Assembly (NCBI RefSeq): GCF_016904885.1
Contig: NZ_JADWYI010000001.1
Coordinates: 9,295,224 to 9,359,223 of the forward strand
Origin: Archangium primigenium
GTDB lineage: Bacteria; Myxococcota; Myxococcia; Myxococcales; Myxococcaceae
Reading direction: 5' to 3'
DNA: 64,000 bases
In this document: one piece after another, positions 1-8,821 of the stretch
How positions within the stretch are numbered: the stretch's first letter is position 1
How the letters are laid out: the number at the start of each line of letters is the position of its first letter
Made by a program: the position numbers and the translations under genes
Notes under the pieces: model-generated
What the model was told of the DNA's origin: nothing
Databases searched by the model: none
What the model saw: the letters and a program-made list of their open reading frames with translations, nothing else

Positions 1-431
1 TCGTGGAGCACCGCGCGGTGCACCTGGCCGAGCGACGCGGCGGCCAGCGGCGTCTGGGAGAACTCGCGGAAGACCTTCTCCGGGGCGTCGCCCAGGTCCG
101 CGCGGATGACCCCCGCCACCTGGGCGTAGGGCATGGGTGGGGCCTCGTTCTGCAGCCGCGCGATGACCTGGCGCACCTCGGGGGAGAACAGCTCCGGGTC
201 CATGGAGACGACCTGGCCGAACTTCATGGCCGCGCCCTTGAGCTCGCCGAGCGTGGACACCAGCTTCTCCGCGGCGGACAGGCTCATGAGGTCCGCCTCC
301 TGGCCCACGAGTTTCCTCGCGCCGCTCTTGAGCACGTCCGCGCCGAGCTGGGCGGACAGCCCCGCGAGCTTGCGGAAGCGGGTGAAACGGCCCTGGGTGG
401 GGAGCTTGTCGTCGTCGGAGTCGGAGGCCAT
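1..431 (-). CDS. ABC1/AarF/UbiB-family atypical kinase, N-terminal part
   Basis: Only the first about 143 residues are inside the window; the gene runs off the left edge. The visible part starts MASDSDDDKLPTQGRFTRFR and carries hallmarks of the ABC1/UbiB family: a KxGQ motif in the stretch GAAMKFGQVVSMDPELFSPE and the alanine-rich loop ending AAASLGQVHRA, which replaces the usual glycine-rich ATP loop. Family members are atypical ATPases/kinases linked to ubiquinone synthesis or lipid homeostasis. The start lies 15 bp downstream of the stop of the Ser/Thr kinase gene on the same strand, so the two are probably co-transcribed. The identity is solid at family level; the substrate cannot be read from the sequence. 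Confidence 0.85.
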   Translation of the reverse strand, partial: MASDSDDDKLPTQGRFTRFRKLAGLSAQLGADVLKSGARKLVGQEADLMSLSAAEKLVSTLGELKGAAMKFGQVVSMDPELFSPEVRQVIARLQNEAPPMPYAQVAGVIRADLGDAPEKVFREFSQTPLAAASLGQVHRAVLH

Positions 432-446
432 GAGAGCCCCGTCATC

Positions 447-2297
447 CTAACGAGGGGAGACGCCCACCGCATCGCCCCGCATCCTCGCCCGCAGGGCATG
501 CCAGCGTTTGAGGGCCTCCAGATGGAGGGGGTCCGCCCGGAGCGCGGCCTCGTAGCAGGCGAGCGCCTCGGGAAAGCGGCTGGCGGACACGAAGGACTCG
601 GCCGAGGCCATGTGCAGCACCGCGTGCCCCTCCGTCTGGGGGTGGCGGGCGAAGTAGCGCTGGCGCGCGGCCTCCATCGCCGTCACGGTGAGCCCCGAGG
701 CCAGGCAGCGCATGACGCCCCGGAGGTTGCCCAGCTCGGCGTCGTACTCCACGCGCCGCTCGGGGTGGCCGAGGATGCCCAGGCTCTCCGTCACCCGGCC
801 GAGCGCGCGCTGCAGGAAGGCGCGCTGCGCGGGGGGGAGCGGGAGCGCGAGCAAGGGCTCGAGCTGCTCGCGGGCCTCGCGGGCCCGCCGGCGGATGCGC
901 TCCAGGTCCGCGTCCCGGGGCACGCCCAGCACGCAGTAGCGGTCCCCCGTCAGGCGCTGGCGGAACTCGGCCACCACCGCGGCCACCCGGGCGTCCTCGG
1001 CGGGCGCGGGCGGGGGCTCCGCGGCGGGCTGGCCCTCGAGCAGCCGGGCGAAGGTCTTCTGGAAGGCGGGCGAGTTGTCGCGCAGCTCCACGCCGAAGCC
1101 GGGCGACATGTTCCAGGCGCGCGCCTGCGCGGGCGTCACGTGGCGCACCACCTGGCCCACGCAGGCGAGCTCGCCGCCGGGCAGCGCGAGCCGCAGGGGC
1201 ACGTCGGACAGCAGCGCGGGCGGCGTGTCCAGGGTGCGCAGGAAGAGGCCCGCGCGGCCCATGGGCTCGCAGAGGTACTCGCGCGAGACGCTGCCCTTGG
1301 GAGACACGAGGCACGCGGAGAAGGTGATGGGCGTGGGCCGGGGCGGCGCGCGGGTGAGCGCGGCCTCCAGGGCGGCGCGCAGCTCGGCGGCGGAGGCGAA
1401 GCGCTCCTCGGGGCGCTTGGCCAGGGCGCGCAGCAGCACGGCGGACAGCGCGGGCGGCACCCCGGGCTGCGCCTCGTGCGCGGGGCGCGGCGCCTGTTGC
1501 AGGTGCGCCACCAGCACCGCCGCGGCGCTCTCCCCGCGGAAGGGGGCCCGGCCGGTGAGCAGCAGGTGGCCCAGGACCCCCACCGCGTACAGGTCCGTGC
1601 GCGCGTCCACCTCGCCCCCGGCGCACTGCTCGGGGGCCATGAACTCCGGGGTGCCCATGATGACGCCGGTGCGCGTGGGCGTGTCCCCGGCCTGGGGCAC
1701 CAGCCGCTTGGCGATGCCGAAGTCGAGCAGCTTCACGCGCTGGCGCCCGTGCGCGCCGGGCACCAGGAAGACGTTGGCGGGCTTGAGGTCGCGGTGGACG
1801 ATGCCCCGCGCGTGCGCCGCGCCGAGCGCGTCACACACCTGGCCGAGCAGCTCCACCACCAGCGCGGGCGGGAGCGGGCCGCGCGCGAAGTCCGCCAGGC
1901 TCTGGCCCTCCAGGTACTCCATGACGAAGTAGGGCAGCCCGTCTCGCAGCTCCAGGTCATAGAGCGTGGCGACGTTCTCGTGCTGGACGAGGCACATGGC
2001 GCGCGCCTCGGCGACCAGGCGCGAGAGCAGCTCCGGCGTCTGGGCCAGGTGGCGGTGGAGCACCTTCACCGCGACGCGCTTGGGGATGAGCACGTGCTCG
2101 GCGAGCAGCACCGTGCCCATGCCGCCGCGGCCCAACTCGCGCAGCACGCGGAAGCTGCCGAAGCGCTGCCCCACGAATTCGTTCTCCCGCGCGGTCGCGG
2201 GCGGCAGCGTGCTCGCGGCATGCACGAGCGTGGGACACGTGCCCCAGCTCTCATGGGGCGTGGAACAGGCGCAGGACTGTGAGGTGGTGGATTCCAA
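447..2297 (-). CDS. Ser/Thr protein kinase with PilZ-like and J-like/TPR C-terminal region
   Basis: 616 residues. A Hanks-type kinase domain spans about residues 42-310, with glycine loop GRGGMGTV, VAVK, catalytic loop HRDLKPANV, DFG and the APEQ substrate loop. Residues about 320-420 resemble the myxobacterial PilZ domain (EPMGRAGLFLRT followed by a beta-rich stretch), a c-di-GMP-type fold, although the canonical RxxxR is not obvious. Residues about 440-530 resemble a J domain (YCVLGVPRDADLERIR, then GHPERRVEYDAELG) but lack the HPD triad. The last part looks like a single TPR. No membrane segment is seen. The start used is TTG 2297 with a GGGGA stretch upstream; GTG 2225 is an alternative closer to the kinase domain. 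It probably heads a two-gene unit with the ABC1 kinase. Confidence 0.9.
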   Translation of the reverse strand: MESTTSQSCACSTPHESWGTCPTLVHAASTLPPATARENEFVGQRFGSFRVLRELGRGGMGTVLLAEHVLIPKRVAVKVLHRHLAQTPELLSRLVAEARAMCLVQHENVATLYDLELRDGLPYFVMEYLEGQSLADFARGPLPPALVVELLGQVCDALGAAHARGIVHRDLKPANVFLVPGAHGRQRVKLLDFGIAKRLVPQAGDTPTRTGVIMGTPEFMAPEQCAGGEVDARTDLYAVGVLGHLLLTGRAPFRGESAAAVLVAHLQQAPRPAHEAQPGVPPALSAVLLRALAKRPEERFASAAELRAALEAALTRAPPRPTPITFSACLVSPKGSVSREYLCEPMGRAGLFLRTLDTPPALLSDVPLRLALPGGELACVGQVVRHVTPAQARAWNMSPGFGVELRDNSPAFQKTFARLLEGQPAAEPPPAPAEDARVAAVVAEFRQRLTGDRYCVLGVPRDADLERIRRRAREAREQLEPLLALPLPPAQRAFLQRALGRVTESLGILGHPERRVEYDAELGNLRGVMRCLASGLTVTAMEAARQRYFARHPQTEGHAVLHMASAESFVSASRFPEALACYEAALRADPLHLEALKRWHALRARMRGDAVGVSPR

Positions 2298-2560
2298 GGC
2301 AACGCTTCCCCTTGCGAGGTTCGTGCCGGATCACCCCGCCCACACACCGCGTGGCAGTCCCCCCCCGAACCCGGCCCGTTGCACGTCCACGGAGTGTCCC
2401 CAGCGAGGGGCCGAGCGTGTAAAGAACGCCGGACCCGGGCTGAAAATCCTGCCGTCCAGGTGCCGGCCGACCCGGGGAGCCCGAACGCGACGCGGGGCCC
2501 CGCCTCGTCCTGGAGAGGACGAAGGGGAGCCCCGGGGAACCTCGGGCCTGGTGGGCGCGC

Positions 2561-2875
2561 TCAGTGCGGATCGTTCGCGCCCATGGCCTCCTCGAAATAG
2601 AAGGGCGCGTCGTGCTCTTCCTGCTCCACGTCGAGCACGAGCACGGTGCGGCACGTCTCGTCCACCTCGTAGAGCAGCACGTAGCCGTCCACCAGGCAGC
2701 GCAGCAGCGGCCGGTCCGTGGCGCCCAGCTTCAGCCAGAGCGGGTTGAGCGGCGGGGCCACCTCGGCCAGTTGAGCGATGCCGTCCAGTCTCCGATGCAG
2801 CTTGTCGACGAGCACCGGCGGCAGCGCCTTGAGGGTGCTCCACAACTCCACGGGAATCTGGACGCGGTAGGCCAT
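2561..2875 (-). CDS. RelE/ParE-fold-like small protein, no antitoxin partner
   Basis: 104 residues. The layout fits the RelE/ParE toxin fold: an N-terminal strand (MAYRVQIPVELW), two helices (LPPVLVDKLHRRLDGIAQLA), then three strands with LRCLVDGYVLLYEVDE and TVLVLDVEQEE, close to the family pattern ending in GxYRxxYxxxxxxxxVxVxxVxxR. The terminal basic residue typical of active toxins is replaced by acidic residues (DVEQEEHD), so ribonuclease or gyrase toxicity is doubtful. No antitoxin-like ORF lies on either side: the Ser/Thr kinase is downstream and a divergent transporter upstream. The fold assignment is inference from pattern, not from a search. Confidence 0.6.
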   Translation of the reverse strand: MAYRVQIPVELWSTLKALPPVLVDKLHRRLDGIAQLAEVAPPLNPLWLKLGATDRPLLRCLVDGYVLLYEVDETCRTVLVLDVEQEEHDAPFYFEEAMGANDPH

Positions 2876-2892
2876 TGGCCATCAGGTGGCCA
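2876..2892. repeat. Two TGGCCA palindromes 11 bp apart at the ParE-like gene start
   Basis: The hexamer TGGCCA, itself a palindrome, occurs at 2876-2881 and again at 2887-2892, one helical turn apart. Both lie immediately upstream of the start codon of the ParE-like gene at 2875. This could be a small autoregulatory operator. In DNA this rich in GC such hexamers also arise by chance, so support is weak. Confidence 0.3.
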
Positions 2893-3132
2893 TTGTCCCC
2901 GAGCCCGCCAAGGGGGGGCCTGCGCATTGCCTGACATGTGGAGACATCCCACCCGTCCGGCGCGTCCGGTGGCCAACGCTTCCGCGCCCGGAGCCGTCGA
3001 TTTTCGTGCACCCGGCAGGGGGAAATGTACGGCGGGCGGCGCTCGGGTTTTCTGGGAAGGGGCCTTAGTCCGTGTTCAGATGTGCTCCAGGGTGGACAGA
3101 CGCCCTCCCCCGTCCCTGGAGCCCTCCGCACC

Positions 3133-4476
3133 GTGGAAACCCTCGTTCGCATCGCGGAGGCGCTCGGACGCTTCTCCGCGCGCTTCGTGCCCAGCTCGTT
3201 CGCCATCGCGGTGCTGCTGTCGCTCTTCACGCTCGGGCTCGCGGTGGGGTGGACGGACACCCCGGCCCCCGCCGTGCTGGACGCGTGGGGCGCGGGCTTC
3301 TGGGAGCTGCTCGGCTTCTCCATGCAGATGGCGCTGGTGATGTTCTCCGGCTACCTGCTCGCGCTCACCCGGCCGGTGCGCGCGCTGCTCGAGTGGCTGG
3401 CGGCGCGGGCCCAGGGCCCCCGGAGCGCGGTGGTGCTCATGGCGGCGGTGTCCATGGGCTTGGCGTACGTGAACTGGGGCCTGTCGCTCGTGGCCAGCGC
3501 CATGCTGGTGCGCTTCGTGGCGCGGCGGCGGCCGGACGTGGACTACCGGCTCCTGGTGGCGTGCGCCTACTTCGGGCTGGGGGCCACGTGGCACGCGGGC
3601 CTGTCCGCCTCGGCGCCGCTCCTGGTGGCCACCCCGGGCCACTTCCTGGAGAAGCAGCTGGGCGTCATCCCCATCGATCGCACCCTCTTCTCGCCCTTCA
3701 ACCTGACGCTCACGCTCGCGGTGGTGGGGGGCCTCACGCTGCTCGCCTGGGCCCTGCACCCGCGCCCCGAGCACACCGTGCGCGTGGACCCGGCGCTCCT
3801 GGAGCAGTTCCGCGACTTCGAGCCGCCCGCGCGCCCCGCGGAGAGGAGCCCCGCGCTGTGGCTGGACCATGCCCCGTGGCTCAACGTGGTGTTCGGGGGC
3901 TTGGGGCTCGTGTGGTTCGCGCGCCTGCTGTGGCTGCACGGCGGCTACCGGGCGCTCAACCTCAACGCGGTGAACTTCCTCTTCCTCACGCTGGCGGTGC
4001 TCCTGCACACCACCCCGGCGCGCCTGCTCAAGGCGAGCGAGGAGGCCGCGAGCGTGCTGCACGGCATCGTGCTGCAGTTCCCCCTGTACGCGGGCATCTA
4101 CGGCATCTTCAAGGCCACGGGCCTCACCGAGCGCATCGGCCAGCTCTTCGTGTCGCTGTCCACCGCCCAGACCTTCCCCGCCATCGTCTACCTCTACAGC
4201 GGCGTGGTGAACTACTTCGTGCCCTCGGGCGGCTCCAAGTGGGCCATCGAGGCGCCCTACCTCCTGGAGGCCGCGCGCACGCTCGGGGTCGCCCCGGAGA
4301 AGGTCGTGCTCGCGTACGCCTGGGGCGACATGGCCACCGACCTCATCCAGCCCTTCTGGGCCCTGCCGCTGCTCGCCGTGGCCCGTCTGGAATTCAAGGA
4401 CATCCTGGGATTCCTGCTGGTGGCCTTCCTCCTGTACCTGCCGCTGGTGACCCTCGCCTTCCTCGTGTGGGGCTGA
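3133..4476 (+). CDS. Short-chain fatty acid transporter, AtoE family
   Basis: 447 residues from GTG 3133, close to E. coli AtoE (about 440). A GGAG ribosome site ends 11 bp upstream. The sequence is membrane protein throughout, with many hydrophobic segments (for example SFAIAVLLSLFTLGLAVG, MALVMFSGYLLALTRP and FLLVAFLLYLPLVTLAFLVW). The family signature near residues 355-370 is present as NYFVPSGGSKWAIEAPYLLEA. AtoE proteins import acetoacetate/short-chain fatty acids across the inner membrane. The open frame extends upstream to 2938, but that part is low-quality coding and would add non-family residues. It stands alone, with divergent and unrelated neighbours. Confidence 0.9.
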   Translation: METLVRIAEALGRFSARFVPSSFAIAVLLSLFTLGLAVGWTDTPAPAVLDAWGAGFWELLGFSMQMALVMFSGYLLALTRPVRALLEWLAARAQGPRSAVVLMAAVSMGLAYVNWGLSLVASAMLVRFVARRRPDVDYRLLVACAYFGLGATWHAGLSASAPLLVATPGHFLEKQLGVIPIDRTLFSPFNLTLTLAVVGGLTLLAWALHPRPEHTVRVDPALLEQFRDFEPPARPAERSPALWLDHAPWLNVVFGGLGLVWFARLLWLHGGYRALNLNAVNFLFLTLAVLLHTTPARLLKASEEAASVLHGIVLQFPLYAGIYGIFKATGLTERIGQLFVSLSTAQTFPAIVYLYSGVVNYFVPSGGSKWAIEAPYLLEAARTLGVAPEKVVLAYAWGDMATDLIQPFWALPLLAVARLEFKDILGFLLVAFLLYLPLVTLAFLVWG

Positions 4477-4571
4477 GCGCCGGAGTGCCGGGAGCGAAGT
4501 GCCCCGCCGTCCGAGGGGTCTGTCTTGTGCTAGACAGCGCCGGCATACCCAAGACGAGGGGGCGGACGAAC

Positions 4572-5075
4572 ATGAAGAACGGTCTGACGAAGCTGATGCT
4601 GTGCGCGGCGATGGTGGTGGGCGGCAACGCGATGGCGCAGGAGGCGGAGGCCCCGGCCCACGAGCCCCAGAAGGTGCCGGACGCCGAGGGCATCAAGGAC
4701 ACCTGGAACTACTTCTACAAGGGCCAGGGCCAGGGCCCGGTGCTGGTGGACGCCAAGCTGTGCACGGAGGTGGGCAAGGAGGGCGCCAACAAGTTCGAGT
4801 GCACCATGGAGGTGCCCGCCGAGGGCATCAAGGCCAACACCCAGGTGATGGTGTGGCAGGCCTACCTCTTGCCCCAGGGGGACTCGGCCGAGGACGTGAT
4901 GATTCAGACGAAGCAGGGCAACGTCGTGCGCGAGACCAAGGACGTCAAGCTCAAGGGCGAGGGCTGGCGCACCCGGCAGTGGACGGGCGTGCGCCTGGGC
5001 AAGGCGGGCGAGTGGACGGTGAGCATCCTGCGCGGGGACAAGGTCCTCAAGACGTTCAACGTGAAGGTTCTCTAA
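4572..5075 (+). CDS. Small secreted protein, unknown function
   Basis: 167 residues starting MKNGLTKLMLCAAMVVGGNAMAQEAE, a clear Sec signal peptide with cleavage expected after AMA. The mature part is charged and beta-rich, has two cysteines (KLCTEV and FECTME) that could pair, and ends in an immunoglobulin-like pattern (GKAGEWTVSILRGDKVLKTFNVKVL). It resembles small periplasmic proteins found in myxobacteria, but I do not recognise a named family. Hairpins directly follow the stop, so it looks monocistronic. Confidence 0.8.
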   Translation: MKNGLTKLMLCAAMVVGGNAMAQEAEAPAHEPQKVPDAEGIKDTWNYFYKGQGQGPVLVDAKLCTEVGKEGANKFECTMEVPAEGIKANTQVMVWQAYLLPQGDSAEDVMIQTKQGNVVRETKDVKLKGEGWRTRQWTGVRLGKAGEWTVSILRGDKVLKTFNVKVL

Positions 5076-5090
5076 AGGCCCTCGAAAGAG

Positions 5091-5151
5091 CCCCTGGACA
5101 ACCCCAGGGCCCGCGAGACCCCTTCCGGGGAATTCGACTTCCCCGGTGGGG
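5091..5151 (+). terminator. Two hairpins after the small secreted protein gene
   Basis: The first hairpin has arms CCCTGG (5092-5097) and CCAGGG (5104-5109). The second is stronger: CCGGGGAA (5125-5132), loop TTCGAC, TTCCCCGG (5139-5146), extended by outer CCCC/GGGG. No clear T-run follows, so termination by the second hairpin is probable rather than certain. The rest of 5152-5349 holds no recognisable gene and must include the promoter of the pyrophosphatase. Confidence 0.5.
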
Positions 5152-5349
5152 ACGTGGTACACGCGGGCCGCCTTCAAGAAGCGTGCTCTCCGTCCTTGAA
5201 GGGCGAGGCCGAGCTGAAGCGTTCGCGAGCGGGGTTTTGTTCGCGGGCGGCCAACCCCTCGACACACCCTCAGCTTCTATCCGTTCTGTGCGCGAGGGCG
5301 AGAGCACCGCGCGCCACGAGATGATGAGTCACCCGAGGAGTTGCACCAC

Positions 5350-7836
5350 ATGATTCCCGCTTCCATCACCGGCAAGGCGGCCAGGGTCCTCGGATTCCTG
5401 GCGCTCCTGGCCAGCTCCACCGCCCGCGCGAGCGAGGCGGACCTCGTCCTGCCGGACTTCCGGCAGGTCACCTTCATGGGCGGCGCGGTCACCGGCACCC
5501 AGCTGCTCATGGCCGGCATCGCCATCTGCGTGGTGGGCCTGGTCTTCGGCTTCCTGCAGTTCGCGGCCCTGCGCAAGCTGCCCGTGCACAAGGCGATGCT
5601 CGAGATCTCCGAGCTCATCTACGCGACGTGTCAGACGTACCTCGTCACCCAGGGCAAGCTCATCCTCATCCTCGAGGTGCTCATCGGCGCGGTGATGGTC
5701 GTCTACTTCGGCTTCCTGCGTCATCTGGAGCCGCTCAAGGTCATCGCCATCCTGGCGGCGAGCCTGTTGGGCATCGCGGGCAGCTACGGCGTGGCCTGGT
5801 TCGGCATCCGGGTGAACACGTTCGCCAACAGCCGCACGTCGTTCGCGTCGCTGCGCGGCAAGCCCTACCCCACCTACGCCATCCCCCTGCAGGCGGGCAT
5901 CTCCATCGGCATGGTGCTCGTGTCCACGGAGCTCCTGCTCATCCTGCTCATCCTCCTGCTGGTGCCGGCGGACTACGCGGGCTCGGTGTTCATCGGCTTC
6001 GCGGTGGGTGAGTCGCTGGGCGCCAGCGTGCTGCGCATCGCGGGCGGCATCTTCACGAAGATCGCCGACATCGGCTCGGACCTGATGAAGATCGTCTTCA
6101 AGATCAAGGAAGACGACGCGCGCAACCCCGGCGTCATCGCGGACTGCGCGGGTGACAACGCGGGTGACTCGGTGGGCCCGTCCGCGGACGGCTTCGAGAC
6201 CTACGGCGTGACGAGCGTGGCGCTCATCACGTTCATCCTCCTGGCGGTGCCCATGCAGTTCCAGGCGCAGTTGCTCATCTGGATCTTCATGATGAGCAGC
6301 GCCATGGTGATCGCGAGCCTGGGCTCGTACTTCATCAACGGGCTCATCCAGGGCGGCATGTACAAGAACGCCGACCAGATGAACTTCGAGAAGCCGCTGA
6401 CGGTGCTCGTGTGGCTCACGTCGCTGGTCTCCGTGGCGGTGACGTTCCTGGTCTCCGCGCTGCTCATCCCGGACCTGGCGGGTGACAACACGCTGTGGCT
6501 GCGGCTGAGCGGCATCGTGACGTGCGGCACGCTGGCGGGCGCCATCATCCCCGAGGCCATCAAGGTCTTCACCTCCACCGAGAGCCGCCACGTGCGCGAG
6601 GTGGTGACGGCGTCGCGCGAGGGTGGCGCGTCCCTCAACGTCATCTCGGGCCTCGTCGCCGGCAACTTCTCCGCCTACTGGATGGGCATCATCATCATGG
6701 TGCTCATGGGCAGCGCGTACTACCTGAGCCTGGGCATCCCGGAGACGCTGATGATCGCCCCGGCGGTGTTCGCCTTCGGCCTGGTGGCCTTCGGCTTCCT
6801 GAGCATGGCGCCGGTCACCATCGCGGTGGACTCGTACGGCCCGGTGACGGACAACGCGCAGAGCGTGTACGAGCTGTCGCTCATCGAGAACATCCCCAAC
6901 GTGAAGGCGGAGATCCAGAAGGACTTCGGCTTCACCCCGGACTTCGACAAGGGCAAGGACTACCTCGAGCAGAACGACGGCGCGGGCAACACGTTCAAGG
7001 CCACGAGCAAGCCGGTGCTCATCGGCACCGCGGTGGTGGGCGCCACGACGCTCATCTTCTCCATCATCGTGCTGCTGGTCGGCATCGTGCAGGGCCCCAA
7101 CGGCCTGCCCATGCTCAACCCGGCCAACACGGACAAGCTGTCGCTCTTGCACGCGCCCTTCCTCCTGGGCCTCATCGCCGGCGGCGCCATCGTGTACTGG
7201 TTCTCGGGCGCCTCCATGCAGGCGGTGTCCACGGGCGCCTACCGCGCGGTGGAGTTCATCAAGGCCAACATCCGGCTGGAGGGCGTGGAGAAGGCGAGCG
7301 TGGAGGACTCCAAGCGCGTGGTGGCCATCTGCACCCAGTACGCGCAGAAGGGCATGATCAACATCTTCCTCGGCGTGTTCTGCAGCACGCTGGCGTTCGC
7401 CTGCTTCGAGTCCTTCTTCTTCGTGGGCTACCTCATCTCCATCGCCATCTTCGGCCTGTACCAGGCGCTCTTCATGGCCAACGCCGGTGGCGCGTGGGAC
7501 AACGCCAAGAAGCTGGTGGAAGTGGAGCTCAAGGCCAAGGGCTCGGAGCTGCACGCGGCCACGGTGGTGGGTGACACGGTGGGCGATCCCTTCAAGGACA
7601 CGTCCTCGGTGGCGCTCAACCCCGTCATCAAGTTCACCACCCTCTTCGGCCTGCTGGCCGTGGAGCTGGCGGTGGAGCTCAAGGCGGCCGGCCAGGGCGC
7701 GCTCACCCAGGGCATCGCGCTGGTGCTCTTCCTGGTGTCCTTCGTGTTCGTCTACCGCTCCTTCTACGGCATGCGCATCGAGACGCCCATGTCCGTGCTG
7801 ACGGGCGACTCCAAGGCCGAGAGCAAGGCGGCCTGA
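5350..7836 (+). CDS. hppA: Membrane-bound ion-pumping pyrophosphatase
   Basis: 828 residues from ATG 5350, preceded by GAGGAG nine bases upstream; an in-frame TTG at 5341 is less likely. This is a vacuolar-type pyrophosphatase that couples PPi hydrolysis to cation export. Substrate-site motifs are present in diverged form: the loop [20 protein letters not shown] and a C-terminal loop [10 protein letters not shown] with [13 protein letters not shown]. The stretch [10 protein letters not shown] has Lys where K+-dependent enzymes have Ala, suggesting a K+-independent proton pump; this is inference from the family rule. The N-terminus (about 30 residues, [13 protein letters not shown]) resembles a signal peptide, giving a longer protein than the usual 660-770. 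Two hairpins follow the stop. Confidence 0.93.
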   Translation: MIPASITGKAARVLGFLALLASSTARASEADLVLPDFRQVTFMGGAVTGTQLLMAGIAICVVGLVFGFLQFAALRKLPVHKAMLEISELIYATCQTYLVTQGKLILILEVLIGAVMVVYFGFLRHLEPLKVIAILAASLLGIAGSYGVAWFGIRVNTFANSRTSFASLRGKPYPTYAIPLQAGISIGMVLVSTELLLILLILLLVPADYAGSVFIGFAVGESLGASVLRIAGGIFTKIADIGSDLMKIVFKIKEDDARNPGVIADCAGDNAGDSVGPSADGFETYGVTSVALITFILLAVPMQFQAQLLIWIFMMSSAMVIASLGSYFINGLIQGGMYKNADQMNFEKPLTVLVWLTSLVSVAVTFLVSALLIPDLAGDNTLWLRLSGIVTCGTLAGAIIPEAIKVFTSTESRHVREVVTASREGGASLNVISGLVAGNFSAYWMGIIIMVLMGSAYYLSLGIPETLMIAPAVFAFGLVAFGFLSMAPVTIAVDSYGPVTDNAQSVYELSLIENIPNVKAEIQKDFGFTPDFDKGKDYLEQNDGAGNTFKATSKPVLIGTAVVGATTLIFSIIVLLVGIVQGPNGLPMLNPANTDKLSLLHAPFLLGLIAGGAIVYWFSGASMQAVSTGAYRAVEFIKANIRLEGVEKASVEDSKRVVAICTQYAQKGMINIFLGVFCSTLAFACFESFFFVGYLISIAIFGLYQALFMANAGGAWDNAKKLVEVELKAKGSELHAATVVGDTVGDPFKDTSSVALNPVIKFTTLFGLLAVELAVELKAAGQGALTQGIALVLFLVSFVFVYRSFYGMRIETPMSVLTGDSKAESKAA

Positions 7837-7839
7837 GCC

Positions 7840-7871
7840 CTCCGCCCCCCCTCCTTTCCGGGGGGACGGAG
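7840..7871 (+). terminator. First hairpin after hppA
   Basis: Inverted repeat with arms CTCCGCCCCCC and GGGGGGACGGAG around a short pyrimidine loop, starting four bases after the hppA stop codon. Confidence 0.55.
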
Positions 7872-7877
7872 TGCCTG

Positions 7878-7920
7878 ACGGCGGGAGGCCCCTCACGGGC
7901 TTCCCGCCGTTCGTCTTTTC
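7878..7920. terminator. Strong hairpin with T-rich tail between convergent genes
   Basis: Arms ACGGCGGGAGGCCC (7878-7891) and GGGCTTCCCGCCGT (7897-7910) pair almost perfectly and are followed by TCGTCTTTTC. This is a good intrinsic terminator for hppA and may also serve the convergent Zn-ribbon gene, whose stop is at 7919. Confidence 0.75.
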
Positions 7921-8242
7921 AGCGGATGCGGAAGGCGGGCGGCTCGATGCGCGTGGAGCGGCACGCGGGGCAGGCGCCGGGCCGGGTGAGGCGCTCGCGG
8001 TCGCGGAAGACGAAGCCGCACGCCAGACACTCGGAGGGAATCACCGTGAGCGCCGCGCCTCCGGCGCGCAGGGACTTCGCCAGGTGCGTGAGGTGCCCCG
8101 CCACGTCCTTCTCGGAGATGCCCACGCGCGCGGACAGCTCCCGCGCGGTGAGCCCCTCCTCCGGCGCCGAGGCCAGCTCCGCCTCCAGCGCGCCCCGCAC
8201 GGTGCTCGTGCGGCTGGGGGGAATCGGGTGCTGCTGCGTCAT
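7919..8242 (-). CDS. Predicted HTH transcription regulator fused to Zn ribbon (COG3357 type)
   Basis: 107 residues. The N-terminal half is a winged-helix-like HTH ([45 protein letters not shown]). The C-terminal half is a zinc ribbon with CLACG at about residues 72-76 and CPAC about 19 residues later, giving four cysteine ligands. This matches the COG3357 group of predicted regulators that carry a Zn ribbon. It could bind DNA or act in a metal- or redox-dependent manner; the target is unknown. It is convergent with hppA and divergent from the cold-shock gene. Confidence 0.8.
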   Translation of the reverse strand: MTQQHPIPPSRTSTVRGALEAELASAPEEGLTARELSARVGISEKDVAGHLTHLAKSLRAGGAALTVIPSECLACGFVFRDRERLTRPGACPACRSTRIEPPAFRIR

Positions 8243-8342
8243 GCGCCACCTCCCACCGCCAAACTAGCCACGTCCCCCGTCCCCGGCGAGGTGACCACCC
8301 TTGAACACTTCGTCCGACGAGGCCCTCGACTTCCGCCCCCGG

Positions 8343-8366
8343 GCCGGACTAGGTCAGAGGTCCGGC
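8343..8366. repeat. Inverted repeat upstream of the cold-shock gene
   Basis: Arms GCCGGAC (8343-8349) and GTCCGGC (8360-8366) are perfect 7-bp inverted repeats with a 10-bp spacer. A second short hairpin (AGGGG 8384-8388 / CCCCT 8396-8400) lies just before the cold-shock start. One or both may belong to the 5' untranslated region; cold-shock genes are often controlled there. The role is not proven. Confidence 0.4.
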
Positions 8367-8422
8367 TCGAATCAGGGCCGAACAGGGGTAAGACTCCCCT
8401 GGTAACGAAAGAAGACCGACTC

Positions 8423-8626
8423 ATGGCAACCGGTACTGTCAAGTGGTTCAATGACGCGAAGGGCTTTGGCTTCATCACCCAGGACGGCGGTGGCGAGGAC
8501 GTGTTCTGCCACCACACCGCCATCCAGGCGGACGGCTTCCGGACCCTCCAGGAGGGCCAGCGCGTCTCGTTCGAAGTGGCCAAGGGCCCCAAGGGCCTGC
8601 AGGCCCAGAACGTGCGCCCCACGTAA
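8423..8626 (+). CDS. Cold-shock-domain protein (CspA family)
   Basis: 67 residues, a complete single cold-shock domain. RNP1 is KGFGFI and RNP2 is DVFCHH (the usual form is DVFVHH), in the frame [20 protein letters not shown]. These small OB-fold proteins bind single-stranded RNA/DNA and act as RNA chaperones. The ribosome site is weak (AAGAAG region), which fits translational control through the upstream leader. It is a single-gene unit with a terminator following. Myxobacteria usually carry several paralogues, so a specific csp letter cannot be assigned. Confidence 0.95.
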   Translation: MATGTVKWFNDAKGFGFITQDGGGEDVFCHHTAIQADGFRTLQEGQRVSFEVAKGPKGLQAQNVRPT

Positions 8627-8648
8627 GACACCCCGTTTTGGGTGCGCC

Positions 8649-8685
8649 AAGGGCCTGACCTTCCGGGGTCGGGCCCTTCGTTCTT
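8649..8685 (+). terminator. Intrinsic terminator of the cold-shock gene
   Basis: Arms AAGGGCCTGACC (8649-8660) and GGTCGGGCCCTT (8667-8678), one mismatch, followed by CGTTCTT. It lies 22 bases after the stop codon. Confidence 0.75.
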
Positions 8686-8821
8686 CCTGGGCCCCCCTGC
8701 TCGCCTGGAATACGGCCAGGCGGACGAGGGCTTGGGGATTCCAAGAGCGGTGTCACTGGAGCATTCTTCGGCTCGGGCTCTTGAGCGACCGGAGCCCGGA
8801 TGACCCTCCGGAGTCCCCGCT

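Noticed and set aside
3-2282. 759-residue plus-strand frame over the kinase and ABC1 genes
   Set aside because: Antisense to two conserved kinases and low-complexity in composition.
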